From Sipunculus nudus (taxonomy: Eukaryota; Annelida; Sipuncula; Golfingiida; Sipunculidae), in assembly GCA_026874595.1 (NCBI GenBank), contig CM049317.1:50680401-50744400 (forward strand): a DNA stretch of 64,000 nt. Direction: 5' to 3'. Every line of letters starts with the position of its first letter. The first letter of the stretch is position 1. Shown here piece by piece: positions 23,075 through 35,769 of the stretch. The translations under genes and the position numbers were made by a program. The notes beneath the pieces are model-generated. The model saw nothing but the letters and a program-made list of their open reading frames with translations. It had not been told where the DNA came from and ran no database searches.

Positions 23075-23759
23075 ACGCATGTCAATCCCAAAATCAAAAT
23101 ATTCTTGGCGCACATCGCAATTCATGAAGATAAGGGGATATTCCACATGTTGTGACACATTCTTAACATTTGTGCACAAAAAAGCGAAATGTCCCTTTTT
23201 TGGTCTGACTAGAATGTTAACGCAGGAGAGATATAGTATATCGGAATTCTCTAAAAAATAAGAGGAAGAAAAAAAAAGAGACGTGCTAAAAAAGAGCGAA
23301 AAAATAGTAATTAGCGTCATTTTCAGGAAATCCTCAAATAAAAAAAAAGAGTGACTCTTTTAAAAAAGAGTGATCTGGCAGGTCTAAGTTCTGTTGTAAC
23401 CCCATGGTTGGACCAACGATTGAACACAAGTGACAATATATATTGGTAATAACATATTGGTCATTGACGATCACTTCTAATACAGATTAGTCATGACCTG
23501 TGTCCTCAGAGGTAAAATGTCACAGATGTAATGTATACGGATGTCATTGTTATTATTTTCTTATTCTGATTAGTACGAAAGACGAAAAGGGCCATTATCA
23601 ATTATCTTCGAATTGTTTTATTTATATTAGAGTCCTGTGTCAGGTTGCTTACACATAATGAATGATACAATATGGATATGACACAAAGGTTTATTAATTA
23701 CATACAACACAGGTCAGTATTAAAGAGTACAGTATAAGTAAAGTAATTTATAATTATTA

Positions 23760-24191
23760 TAGAAAACAATACATTTATCGGGGCGGATATAGGGTATTGG
23801 TAAGGGGGGGGGGGGGGGAGCGTAGCTCTACACCTGGACTCAAGTAAACCAGTGTGCCTAATAATTAATAGGCTCAAACCTGTATCATTATTTAGTAGAC
23901 TTCATGCGTATGTAGACACGTGAAGACAGGGGCGTGAATATAGGTAGGGTGGGGTGGAGGGGTCAATGTAATCATCCCCCCTGCTATCAAGAGAATAATA
24001 TTTATTTATTGAACGAAAATTATTTTGGTAATTAGAATTATAGAAAATGGTTGAATTTTGCATTTCGTTCTACTACGGAATATTTTATATTTAAATACAA
24101 TTCTATACTGGAAACATAATACCTTATATTTAAGAAGTTTAAATTTAATTGTAATATATTTGTAATGTGTCAAACAGACCATATATGTATA

Positions 24192-24244
<53 letters not shown>

Positions 24245-24420
24245 CCAAATTTTGATAACCCACAAACGATGGGGTAGAGCTGTGGGAGACGCAAAATCAA
24301 TTTCTTAATAATTTCTGTATTAAGCGTGTAGACGCTACGCTATCATATTTTTGTCCTGGATTTTTGAAGAATCAGAAGGGGGGGGGGGTAATGGAAATCC
24401 TGGAGATAAGAGAAACAACG
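23760..24420. repeat. Low-complexity region with G-runs and (TA)n
   Basis: Holds a poly-G run (about 23804-23818), another near 24378-24388, a (TA)n tract with TATG interruptions (24181-24241), and GGGGCG-start words related to the repeat at 5105. Likely decayed dispersed repeats; no coding. Confidence 0.4.
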
Positions 24421-27400
24421 ATTTTATGAAGACTTTGGTTATCATTTATTGTCCGTCATTACCACCTGCTACTGATTTGGCCGGCAGCGTCAGATACCAG
24501 CTATTACTGATAAAATGCATTTGTAAATCAGTCTCAGTTCATATTCTCATTTGAAAGTCATTCTCTCCTAATATATATATATATACGTGTATATGTATTT
24601 ATTATTCACTGGCAAATTGGCAAAAAAGTAAAAAGCATGAGTTTTAAAAATTTACCGATAATTTAAAATGCAGAATTCAGCTGAACAGTTACCATCTACT
24701 TCAGCATGAATCATTTCCTGTGCAATTATTGTTAAGATAAAATTGTGTGTGCATGATTGAATTCATAATCATTTTTAAACAAAAAATCGCAGATTGTTGC
24801 AGGAAGATAATACAGCTCGAACAAATAAACCATGCAAAAAGACCCAGGCTTACGTGGGTTGTAATGAGTTTATCATTCTTTTTTTTTTGTTTAAGCTAAG
24901 ATCGAGTGAACAAACAATATTAAATTAAAATCCGAACAGACATGCTACGTCAATATGTTCTGAAGTTAACGAACGACATTTTCTTAAACGCTAAAGGTTT
25001 TATGTGAATACTTAGTTCCTATTACCATTATGGTCTTTGGCCGAATTATGTCCCTCAGATTAGTAAACGCATGGACCTCTGTGACTAAATCTCCATTAAG
25101 TAATTAGAGCCAAACTGAATCTTCTTTGATGCTTTGTTGATAGAAAGCACCTTGAAAAATTATGTCCATTTTCAACTCAAAACCGACTAACAGAAAGTTT
25201 CACATGCATAAAAGAAACATTAATCGTATGCCCAAATATCATCTTAGAGAAATTATGGATATCATTATACTATACGATAATTATTCCTTGATGACCAGAT
25301 TATGGATAAAGAGAATTGCCCATAGAAAAGCCGATTTTTTCCCTTTTATGTAATTAAAGGTCGATATCATATCCTCAGTAAGGGTCCTCGGGCTTTAAAT
25401 AAACGTCTTACGTTAGCGCCTTCGCCATAAACTGACGCTTCCAGAAGAAGAAAAAAATCACGGAAAATCACATTTGTTAACATTTTTATATGTCTTGAGT
25501 GAGACCATTTAATCTTCCTGAAATGTACAGTCACTCTATAGAGCCTTTATGTCCTCCATCTGGACTAGAACCTGTATATCAAATGCCTTCGATCATCGTG
25601 TCAGCTCTACAGATTGCAATATGTTAGTCTGCGTTTTTCATCTTAACCGAATAGGACATTACATTTCGATACCTGATATCCATTTCAATTGTTGTACGGA
25701 AAAAGTAATTGACCATAAAACCAGACCATGAAAACCCCGCTGGGAACGGTAACAATATCGTATTTCAAGGTAAGCAGCTTGTTTCTTTCCAGGCGCATTG
25801 GTTCTCATGTATCTGGAGGTAAAACGTCCTGACGGAGTTTTTTTCACCTATTTATGTGCAGGTGATGATGCGTAAGACGACAAGATAGGCCCGGAGACAG
25901 TAGATCGTGTTCTGATTCAGAAATGATACCGCCACAGGCAGTATTCCCCCAAAATATAAAAAAGCATTGAAATTCCGGGGTCTGCTTTCTACGTGTCTGA
26001 CGAAGGTTCAAGTAAGTCTATATATAAAAAGTATCATAAGTCCCGGGGTTCCTAAATCGTGAGTATACTTGTCTCCTATATACCCGGTAAGTGGCCGGGA
26101 ATGTAGAAAACAAAAGTTGTGATTTTTTTAGGTAAATGTCTTAATGGATCTGGATGCAAATTTAAATCACATAATTTATAAATTATTACATGTGATATTA
26201 ATACTTGGCATCGTGTGTTATGTAGCTTTTTTTAATAAATTATATAGTTTTTTTTAGGTTTAAAGGCAGATAAATAATATATAATTATGGAAAAACAGAC
26301 ATATACTCAATTTTAATTTCAAAATCATACTGTGAACCATTGTAAACATAGTCAACATGTTTACGACAACCTGCTTCAGGACTATTCAAGGATGGCAGTC
26401 AGGGAACCGGGCTTTCAGACATTCTAAGACATTGGACATTACCTTACGCGGAGAAAAAAATAGACGTCAGGCGACAAAAAGTATGGTTCTCAGGCACTTT
26501 TTTTCAGAAATCAGTTGCGGGCTACCTTTTTGTATGTTTCGATATAAATGTCATATGATCAGGGAAAAAATAAAAATAACAGAATATATTTCCTAAACAG
26601 GTAAAAGCACTACATAACAAAGGAAAACTTATCAAAATTGTATAATTTTATCTTCTTGAAAGATGAAAATCAAAATAAAAATGTGGGGGGGGGGGGGTAA
26701 ATTTGACGAGCGTGGTGCATGAGATGTTAATTAAAATGTTAATTATATTGTAAATTACATTTATACTGACTAATACGCATCATCCAATTGCTCGACACTT
26801 TACATATAATCAAATATTAAAACAGATGTGGGAATCAAGAATAAAATAAATTATATGAAATTTCAAGCATTAAAACATCTACATCTAGAATCTAAAATCA
26901 TAGGAGGTAATCTAAATCGATTTCAAGTTACCCGTTCGGTATACCGGGGGCTAATCTGATATCTGTTTCAAGTATCCTGCCCCCTTGTAATCTGAGGAGG
27001 GGATAATCTAAAATCGCTACATCGTTGCTTCTAAGCCATATTTTATTTGCAGTCCCTTATGATATAAGATAGTACGCCGAGAGCAGTCCAACATGTGATA
27101 TTGAAAATCGCAGAGAAATTAACCGAAAAGGGAAACAAAATTTGTCATTTTGGACAACACTTGGCGACTACAAGTACGTTTTCACGTAAAATTAACCAGG
27201 TGCATATTAATTTATCTTCCTGCATGTTTGTTGATTAATCTGTATGAGCCTAGGAAATGAAGAAATTTACCAAAGGGATTCACTTATAATGCTTGTTTGA
27301 CAAATGGCCATTGCTGTGCAGCTTTAAATATGACTGGCGTCATGACCCTGCATGGACCCTATCAGTCAACATAAAATTGTGACAATATTAATGTATTAAG

Positions 27401-28015
27401 ACGGATATAGTCTAGCTTTATTGGTACCTTACATAGTTAATACCTATTCAGATAAATTATATGTAAACGCTAAATAATCTTCATTTATACTCTACAGTTT
27501 ATTCTCGAAACCACTAAAATATATTTCACACATTTACGGCAATATATCAAAAACCGCTTCAACCAAAATGTGAACGGACGACAGTTAGAGTACCAAGCTT
27601 TCTCACATTCTGCGAAACTGGAAGTCATCTGACGTGACGAAAATAGAAGTTATTGGAAGGATTGCAGGCAGGCGTGTAATGCCTCTCTTACAGTCATAAC
27701 AAGGGCCGGTAGCACAGGTATAGTTTTCTTGTATGGGCCGCTGCTTGCTTGATATTTTACCAGAACCGTCGTATTACATTATGCATTGACCCGTTAAAAC
27801 ACATACACCTCTAGCTGCCTTCATGATGTTAAACCTAACGTGGCTATATTCCCCAATATAAACTTTCAGTGCTAGGCTACAAATCTTTCGAAACAATTAC
27901 ATAATAACCATACATTGACTGAATGTACAGGATAGCAGCTAGCTCAGATTGTGAAATCGTACTTGAAAAAATATCAGTCTTAGAATATAAGACTGTGGTT
28001 GGTAAGGCTGGGTAT
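24421..28015. other. Intergenic, nothing recognised
   Basis: Includes a G-run near 26684-26697 and short repeated TAATCTAAAT words around 26908-27015. No supported gene; open frames here have no recognisable domains. Confidence 0.5.
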
Positions 28016-28019
28016 CCCC

Positions 28020-28165
28020 TTTGCATTGTGATAAATTGCGATATGTGGTAGCGTATTGCGATACGTATTAGGATATGATCTTGAATTAAATTTACAGGAA
28101 ATGGGCGTGTAGTCTATTTAAAGTATTGCATGGAAATATTTCATGTACACTAATTAGACACTAAT
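28020..28165 (+). repeat. Dispersed repeat, copy 2 (also at 9595-9810)
   Basis: Diverged, shorter copy of the 9595-9810 repeat, in the same orientation. Confidence 0.5.
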
Positions 28166-28379
28166 ATACATTGTTAGAACCTTCACAAAGTAATCCATTA
28201 TTATATGAATTGCTTATATCAAATAATATGTGCGCAAAATCGTAACAACGCAATTTCACATTATGTGGGCACAACTGATTTATTTATACCAACTACCATG
28301 TACGTAACATATAAACAATAAAAACCACTTTTACATGACGAGATATTACCGTTAATCATTAATATTTCCGTCTTGATAT

Positions 28380-28764
28380 TGTTACGAAGAAAAAATGTTC
28401 GGGGGAAAACGCTGGGCCGATCTGGGATTCGAACCCATAACGGTGACGCACAAGTCCGGCGTACCAACCGCTTCGCGATAAAGCAAGCTTCACTGGCGAG
28501 AAAGGTCCGTTTTTATGTAACCCCGTCACACACCCACTCTTGAGATCTTCTATCAGAGTCAGAACAAGACTAATTATCCCAGGAGTCACACTTTGGACGA
28601 GCCCCCATTTTGTTACGCAGACAAATTTTTCGTTGGAAAATAATGGGCCGATCCGGGATTCGAACCAAAACGGTGGCGCACAAGTCTGGCGAACAAACCG
28701 CTTCGCTAGAAAGCAAGCTTCACTAGCGAGACAGTTTGGTCCGCTTTTATGTCACCCCGTAACA
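28380..28764 (-). mobile_element. TRIM locus C with shortened interior
   Basis: LTRs are 28380-28530 (151 bp) and 28611-28764 (154 bp). The internal segment is only 80 bp (28531-28610), because a deletion removed the part next to the primer site, leaving 13 bases of it (28595-28607). LTR ends are TGTTACG...CGTMACA. ATAT flanks both sides (28376-28379 and 28765-28768), a perfect 4-bp target duplication. Box B GGTTCGAATCC is intact in both LTRs. In the left LTR box A is damaged (CGCTTCGCGATA on the plus strand). Reads on the minus strand; no coding capacity. Confidence 0.88.
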
Positions 28765-28769
28765 ATATG

Positions 28770-29390
28770 CTATATATTATGCATACCACAGTGAAAGTAT
28801 TATGATATGACACGCATAAATGAATTGCCACATTGAACTGTCATAAATAAAATTGTCATAAAAGTACTTTTTGCCCCTTCACCCGAGGACAGGGTTTAAT
28901 AAGGGCAAGAAAACATGAAAAGGATTCACCCCGAGGACAGGAGCGAGGTGGGATTATATCTGCGGAGAGGGTTTGTCGGTCATTAGACCCGTACCTTGAA
29001 AATAGTAGAAACCGGAAGAACGATCTTGGAATGACCGCGCTCTCATCAGGAAATATATAGTCAGATCTTCCTTTCAAGTGAATCGGTAAAATCAAGAAAT
29101 ACATTTCGAGTCTGAATTTACAGACTACATTGCAGTAAAAAACAGGAACAATTGTGCGTAGTCTGTCTTTTTGTGTACCCGTTAGCATGACACGCGCTGT
29201 TGTCATTAGGGCCAGGAAATGCTAATTCTTGGCCCAGACAGCATTAGTTGAGACCTCCTTGGGGACATGAAACCAACCACTTAAAGTGAAATAAATTACC
29301 GCCCACTAAGCTCTACTTTGGTAAACTATACTGATGTTTTAAAAAGAACAGCGCCGGCTGACTTCTTGAAATTTGGTTACATGCACATGT
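28770..29390. other. Intergenic with an unrecognised open frame
   Basis: A 116-codon frame on the minus strand (28856-29206) has no recognisable domain. Part of it covers repeated CACCCGAGGACAG-like words (near 28878 and 28927), so it is not called a gene. Confidence 0.4.
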
Positions 29391-29394
29391 GGTG

Positions 29395-31870
29395 CATTAT
29401 GGTCACATTATATATATAATATATAATATATATATAGGGTAGAGAATTGTGTCAAATTATATTCGTCTCAAAGTAATTAAATAATATGTGGTAAATGGCA
29501 AATCTCCTTGGAAACCCGAAATTAGGTCATGGTGATCTATATTCTGCGACCTATAGGGAAAAGATGTCATATATGCACCCAGAATGTGAGATGGGGACAA
29601 ATCGTATCTGTTAAGTCTAGAATCTTCTAACACAATATCTTGGGAGTTTTTAGGCAAATCTCCTTGGAAACCTGAAATAGGTTATGGTGACCTATATTTT
29701 ATGACCCTCGGGCCGAAAAGTTTTTTTTAGCATCAGACACTCAGACAGTCAGATGGGGCACAAATTGAATCAATAAGGCCTAGAATCCTCCAACGGGACA
29801 TTTAGGGAGGTCCATGGCAAATCTCCCTGGAAACCTAAAATTAGATCATGGTGACCTATATTTTTTACCTACAGGCGGAAAACATGATTTCGAGCACCCT
29901 GAATGTCAGATGGGGACAAATCATATATGTGAGGCCTAGAATCTTCTTACTCAATATCCCGGGAGTTTCTAGGCAAATCTCCTTGGAAGCCTGAAATTAG
30001 GTCATGGTGACCTATATTTTGTGACCTACAGGCCGAAAACATGATTTCGAGCACCCAGACAGTCAGATGGAGCACAAAGTGTATCGATTAGGCCAAGAAA
30101 CCTCTAACCTGACATTAATGGAGGTCCCAGGCAAATGTCCTTAAGAAACCTAAAATTAGGTAACTGTAACCTATATTGTATGACCTATAGGAAAAAGATG
30201 TCGTATGAAAACCCTGAATTTCAGATGGTGACAAATCGTATCTGTTAGGCCTAGAATCTTCTTACACAATTTATTGGGAGGCACTAGGCAAATCTCCTTG
30301 GAACCCTGAAACTAGGTCATGGTGACCTACATTTTGTGACCTACAAGACAAAAACCTGATTTTGAGCCTCCTGAATGTCAGATGGGCACAAATCATATCT
30401 GTAAGGCCTAAATTCTTTTAATGCAACATCCTAGGAGGTCCTAGGCAAATCTCCTTTGAAACCTGAAATTTGGTTATGGTGACCTACATTTTGTGACCTA
30501 CAAGCCAAAAACAGGATTTCGAGCACCCAGAAAGTCAGGCAGGGCACACACTGTATTTGTTAAGCCTAGAATCTTCCCATGTAACATTCTGCGACGTCTT
30601 TGGCAAATGTCTGTGGAAAACTGAAATTAGGTCACCATGACCTATATTATGGACCTTTAGGAAAAGAAGTCATATATGGACCCAGACAGTCAGTCAGGGC
30701 ACACATTGTATCTATTAAGCCTAGAATCTTCTGATGTAACATTTCAGACGTCCTTGGCCAGAGTCCTTGGAAAACTTAAATTAGGTCACCATGACCTATG
30801 TTTCGCAACCTATCAGAAAAGATGTCATATGAGCAACCAGACAGTCAGACAGGGCACAAATTGTATCCATTAGGCCTAGAATCTTTTTACATAAAATTCA
30901 GGGAGGTCCTAGTCAAGTGTTCTTTGAAACCTGAAATTAGGTCATGGTGACCTATATTGTGTGACCTATGGGCTGAAAAATAGTTTTGCGCACCAAGACA
31001 GACAAGGCATAAAATGTATCCATAGCCCTAGACTCTTCTAACATGAAATTTATTCTTGACAAAATCTTCATTTAGTCTTCAAGGTTTGATTTGGTACATC
31101 AAACAACATTTTATAAATTCATAAAAAGACAAGTTACATCTGTAACAAAAATAAGTCTAAGCCCCCTCCCCCCCCCCCCCCCCCACGAAAAAAAATATAT
31201 ATATTTATATTTTTTTTTATTTTTTTTATCAATAATTAACTAATTTCAGTTATTCAAGTTGTAAATCCTCCAAGTTTTTTTTTTACAAATTTCCTTATTG
31301 AATCATATAGTCTCAAAAAATTAAGAAATGTATAATCATTTAACCTCCATATATATGTACAATTTCTCTCTCTCCATGTGTCATGCACAGGTGGTTGTTG
31401 TGTCTGCGATTAAAAACCTTAACAATAGGCTCCAGACATAACAAAAACAAAAATAGTGACACATTGAATATATTTTGTATGGCTACTTTACTTTTATGTC
31501 GAATAGAATATTTCTCTCTCTCTCTCATTCAGAGAAATCCTTGGCAATTCTCATTGGAAACCTGAAATTGGATCATGGTGACCTATATTCTGCTAGCTAT
31601 GGACCAGAAATATGATTTTGAGCACCCACACAGACAGGGTACAAATTGTATCTATTTTCCTTGGAACCCTCTATTGTAAAATCCAGGGGGGTCCTGGGCA
31701 GGTCTCCTATGAATCCTGAAATTTTTATTTTCTGTCCTTTTTTTCAACACTGTAACTTTAGCCATAAGCTATTCTCACAGACAATATATTACATAAATAA
31801 AAAAATGAGCACCCAGTCAAAATTAGCTGAGCATCATGGCCCATGGGCCACATTTTTCCGTTAGGCGGGC
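29395..31870 (-). mobile_element. Pearl-like element, second copy, opposite strand
   Basis: About ten tandem units of roughly 156 bp run from 29490 to 31060; the word GGCAAATCTCCTTGGAAACC or a variant recurs near 29498, 29651, 29815, 29972, 30129, 30287, 30443, 30603, 30755 and 30910. A (TA)n tract at 29408-29440 bounds one end. After an interruption (31065-31530) a further partial unit and the unique head (31740-31860) follow, the latter with the palindrome TGGCCCATGGGCCA. Read on the minus strand, the order matches 3010-4790. Open frames within are incidental. Affiliation to pearl/Helitron-like elements is by architecture only. Confidence 0.65.
31065..31165 (+). repeat. Dispersed repeat, copy 2 (also at 6725-6860)
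   Basis: Diverged copy of the 6725-6860 repeat lying between the tandem units and the head of the pearl-like element. It is followed by a poly-C run (about 31167-31183). Confidence 0.5.
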
Positions 31871-31924
31871 AGTTCTGTTAATTTTTTTTTTTTTTTATAA
31901 AAAAAAGCCATTCGCCAGGACCGT

Positions 31925-32110
31925 GGGTCAAGAAGGTAAATATGCTAACTTACATTACAAAAACACATAATTTCAAACGCGTAATACAGATAATCTCCAA
32001 TTTTCATTTTAAAATTTTTTTTAATTAGAAGATTCATATTGGACACGGAATCTGGTTCAGAATGACTTGGATTGGGAGGACGTGGACTCGTACTTCTTTT
32101 ACTTAAAATT
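31925..32110 (-). repeat. GACTCG-type repeat element, fragment 1
   Basis: A fragment homologous to 51770-51970. It shares ordered words: ATAATCTCcAATTTTC, AGATTCATATTGGACA versus AGATTCGCATTGGACA, and GACTTGGATTGG followed by GTGGACTCG. It ends in the ACTCG-rich part. Confidence 0.5.
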
Positions 32111-32154
32111 TTATTTACGTTACATGGATTATACAAATAGTTATTTTAACTAAT

Positions 32155-32345
32155 GCTAGACTCTCTCCATGGCTCAGTTGGTTGGGTTCAGTTGTGTCTA
32201 GTAGACATAGAAGAAACCGGAAAATCAGGAGAAACCACAGGCCTTTGTCGGGCAACTACAACCCACTCTCATAGTCACGCCAGGGATCGAACCCGTGGCG
32301 CCATGCCGCTTCAGTTGAATGGATTCGGACTTGAACTCAGATGAT
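32155..32345. repeat. SINE-like fragment with split pol III boxes
   Basis: A box A-like TGGCTCAGTTGG (about 32169-32180) lies on the plus strand. A perfect box B, GGTTCGATCCC, lies on the minus strand (about 32284-32298 region, CGAACCCGTGGCGCC). The two are in opposite orientation, so this is probably a composite of tRNA-derived pieces rather than one SINE. Confidence 0.3.
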
Positions 32346-33170
32346 GTTGACTCGACTTCATCAATGTTCCAAGTATAACGAAAATGAAACATGAAAGTCA
32401 AGAACGCTTATCAATAAGACCGCGTCCTTAGCGTATGGCTACCTTCATTTAAATATCACTAGACAATCCTTCTTATAAAACATTGAACAAAAATGAAAAA
32501 AAAAATACATAAGATAGGGCCCTAAATAAAACTATAATCATATTCGCATAAACAGTTTAAAAAAAATCAAATTTAAGAAAAAACCAGGAAAAGCTGTGGT
32601 AAAAAATATAAGCTCATTAATAATTTAAAAATCTTATTGGGAGTTTATTATAGCTCTTTCTAAACAAATTAATTTCCTACATGTTGCTATAGCAATTCGA
32701 AATTTCATCAGGAATATTTAAGTGCAGATAAAGTAGTTTTTTACTTTTTTATTGGTTGAAGATTTCATTTAAACAAAATACAAAATCGATAAATTAATTG
32801 TAGAAAGCATAGCAATTAGCCATTTTAAAAAATGTAACTGTTACGGTGTAACTATTGTTTTTGCTAAGTCATACCGAATCGTCGTAAAACAGCAATTTTC
32901 TGCCGTCAACGATATTTATTTTTACGGAGTCCGTAGCCAAACTGATATGGCACAGTGGTGTCTAGAAATATCAGATAGTGCCACGCTTGAAAGGGACAAC
33001 GCCTGCATAATTTAAAAGCAGGGTTGTCACCTACGGTTTGTGAGTTGACATTTTTTTATAACCTCCCGTCTAACCTGTTCAACATTAGACAAAGGTTATC
33101 CTTCTGAAAAGAAGAAGTGGCGAGCTTGTGCTTTTAGTGTATTGAAACTAATATATACGTGTCCATAACT
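32346..33170. other. Intergenic, nothing recognised
   Basis: AT-rich; no supported element or gene. Confidence 0.5.
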
Positions 33171-33177
33171 GTTTATT

Positions 33178-33420
33178 GGGGCTGGATGGGATAATGGTTA
33201 GGGCGCCCGACCTTTAATCTCAAGGTTCGGATTCACGCAATTCTCTGCAGAAGACTAAAACCCCTAGCCAAGGTCGTTGCCACAAGGTTGTGCCCTCAAC
33301 ACCTTAGAGAAAAGGTGTACCTCTTATTTACAGCTGTCAAATGTAGTGTAGATACCTGCTAGGGCCTAATATGGCTGATTTGGCTGTAAACATGCTTCGC
33401 CATGAACATCTTCGCCATAC
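33178..33420 (+). mobile_element. tRNA-derived SINE
   Basis: A box A-like TGGGATAATGGTTAGGGCGC (about 33187-33206) and a box B-like AAGGTTCGGATTC (about 33223-33235) begin a non-coding unit. A conserved-looking body follows (CAAGGTCGTTGCCACAAGG, GTGTAGATACCTGCTAGGG) to about 33420. The order and spacing are typical of tRNA-headed SINEs. Target duplication and tail were not resolved. Confidence 0.6.
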
Positions 33421-33456
33421 TAATATAACAAGAGAGCATTAGGTCGGATGAGACTG

Positions 33457-34410
33457 AAATCGTCAATTGGACCATAAATCAAGTTCCTATAATACATTTT
33501 TTATTGTACAAGGTGGAGAACAATCGATCATAATTGTCAATGATCACGTTAAATATTTTAGGAACTAAGTACATACTTTTTAACTGCAAATGTATGTAGT
33601 GTGTGGTTATCTCTGACTGCCTGTCTCTGTATCTCTCTCTCTTTTTCTGTCTGTCTTTTTCTGTCTCTATCTGTCTGTCTGTCTCCCTCTCTCCCTCTCT
33701 CTCCCATCCCCATTCGCAAACTGTCGCTTTTACGATAGCCGACCCTGCGTCTGGTGACAGACTACAATTGTAGGTATATGGACAACGGGCCGCATACTGA
33801 AAGGGACCTATTCCTTAATCTGACGTCTGTTAACTGAGAGAATCCCTACAAACTTAAAAATTGGCCACAAAACGCCGATCCCACAGCACACAGCTTTTTC
33901 GTTTTGTTCATAACATGCATGTGGGATAATTAAAAAAAAATAACCCAAAACATACCTTTCGCAAATACCGCTAATTTCAAACCCTCGCGAATAAAAGGGT
34001 AACCACGGGATCATATACAGCTGACACATCTCCTGCATAGGTGGCTTATGCTGACATTTCCATGGCCTTTCCGTCGAGCCTTTTTTAAACATAAGGTCTT
34101 AGGTGATCAAAATTTAGATCATCCTCAGCTCCGATATGTTAGCCTATGTTTCTTTCACAGACCAACGTTGCAGAACGTTCTTTTCAGTCCGAGCTTTTTT
34201 TGGCATTAGTATGTCAACATTTTATCGTCCATATCTCGTGTAGACAGGAGCGTGCTAAATAACAATCTCACGCGAACATAGTAAACTAGAAAACCCATCG
34301 GCAAAGACTTAATTTGGCAGGAATACATGGCTTCTTATAGCGTGCGTAGAGTTCTTTTACGGCTTCGATACAGACCTGTGAAAAAAAGAACTGATGTTTT
34401 AGGGAATGCC
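33457..34410 (+). repeat. Permuted inverted duplication, left copy
   Basis: A 954-bp unit made of block 1 (33457-33949) and block 2 (33955-34410). Both blocks recur at 34808-35769 in inverted orientation with very few differences. Block 1 contains a compound TCTG/TCTC tract (33616-33710). Block 2 contains, on the minus strand, a TTTTTTTCACAG acceptor-like site and a short open stretch of unknown meaning. Confidence 0.85.
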
Positions 34411-34807
34411 GGGCTGTTAAGGTCTTAGGCTATGTAGCATATTGTACCTCAGTATCCAAGGGAATAAATTATGGAATCGCGATAGAATATCATTGATAAA
34501 ATCAATTTTTTAAAGCAAGCAATCACTCTTCCTCTTTCTATAGAACTTGTGAGATTTCTGGCTTACTCTCCGTGAATATTAATGAACTTTATAGATACGT
34601 GTAATTTTTGTTATGAAGAGTTCTTATACGACTTCTGTGCCGGATATATGAACTTGTTTATCTAAAAGCTGTTAGTAAACACAGCGATGTTGAAAAAAAA
34701 GAACAAACATGTTACCTTAGGCGGTTGGTAGCATATGTGCTTAAGTTGAAAGGTCATGCAAAACTCTGGTACGTCTGACTTGCTGCCAATTGTCCATGTC
34801 GAATTTG
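34411..34807. repeat. Spacer of the permuted inverted duplication
   Basis: 397 bp between the two copies. Its right part (34645-34800) is a diverged copy of the 7163-7370 repeat. No gene. Confidence 0.6.
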
Positions 34808-35769
34808 TTTGGGTTATTTTTTTTTGTTAATTATCCCACATGCATGTTATGAACAAAACGAAAAAGTTATGTGCTGTGGGATCGGCGTTTTGTGGCCAAT
34901 TTTTAAGTTTGTAGGGATTCTCTCAGTTAACAGACGTCAGATTAAGGAATAGGTCCCTTTCAGTCTGCGGCCCGTTGTCCATATACCTACAATTGTAGTC
35001 TGTCACCAGACGCAGGGTCGGCTATCGCAAAAGCGACAGTTTGCGAATGGGGATGGGAGAGAGAGGGAGAGAGGGAGACAGACAGACAGATAGAGACAGA
35101 AAAAGACAGACAGAAAAAGAGAGAGAGAGATACAGAGACAGAGACAGGCAGGCAGAGATAGCCACACACTACACACATTTGCAGTCAAAAAGTATGTACT
35201 TAGTTCCTAAAATATTAAACGTGATCATTGACAATTATGATCGATTGTTCTCCACCTTGTACAATAAAAAATGTATTATAGGAACTTGATTTATGGTCCA
35301 ATTGACGATTTTAGGCATTCCCTAAAACATCAGTTCTTTTTTTCACAGGTCTGTATCGAAGCCGTAAAAGAACTCTACGCACGCTATAAGAGGCCATGTA
35401 TTCCTGCCAAATTAAGTCTTCGCCGATGGGTTTCTAGTTTACTATGTACGCGTGAGATTGTTATTTAGCACGCTCCTGTCTACACGAGATATGGACGATA
35501 AAATGTTGACATACTAATGCCAAAAAAAGCTCGGACTGAAAAGAACGTTCTGCAAACGTTGGTCTGTGAAAGAAACATAGGCTAACATATCGGAGCTGAG
35601 GATGATCTAAATTTTGATCACCTAAGACCTTATGTTTAAAAAAGGCTCGACGGAAAGGCCATGGAAATGTCAGCATAAGCCACCTATGCAGGAGATGTGT
35701 CAGCTGTATATGATCCCGTGGTTACCCTTTTATTCGCGAGGGTTTTAAATTAGCGGTATTTGCGAAAGG
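34808..35769 (-). repeat. Permuted inverted duplication, right copy
   Basis: Reverse complement of the left copy, but the block order along the plus strand is again block 1 (34808-35311) then block 2 (35312-35769). A simple inverted repeat would give block 2 then block 1. The right copy therefore joins the outer ends of the left copy directly (near 35311) and opens at the left copy's internal junction (33950-33954). An open stretch after TTTTTTCACAG at 35337-35348 (to 35468) is unrecognised. Confidence 0.85.

Noticed and set aside
22805-23320. 171-codon open frame on the minus strand
   Set aside because: Much of it is translated (TA)n giving alternating Tyr and Ile; no protein domain on either side.
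35271-35468. Conserved exon in the inverted duplication (acceptor site followed by an open stretch)
   Set aside because: The frame is broken by a one-base difference in the other copy, and no donor or domain was found; similarity between copies is explained by recent duplication.
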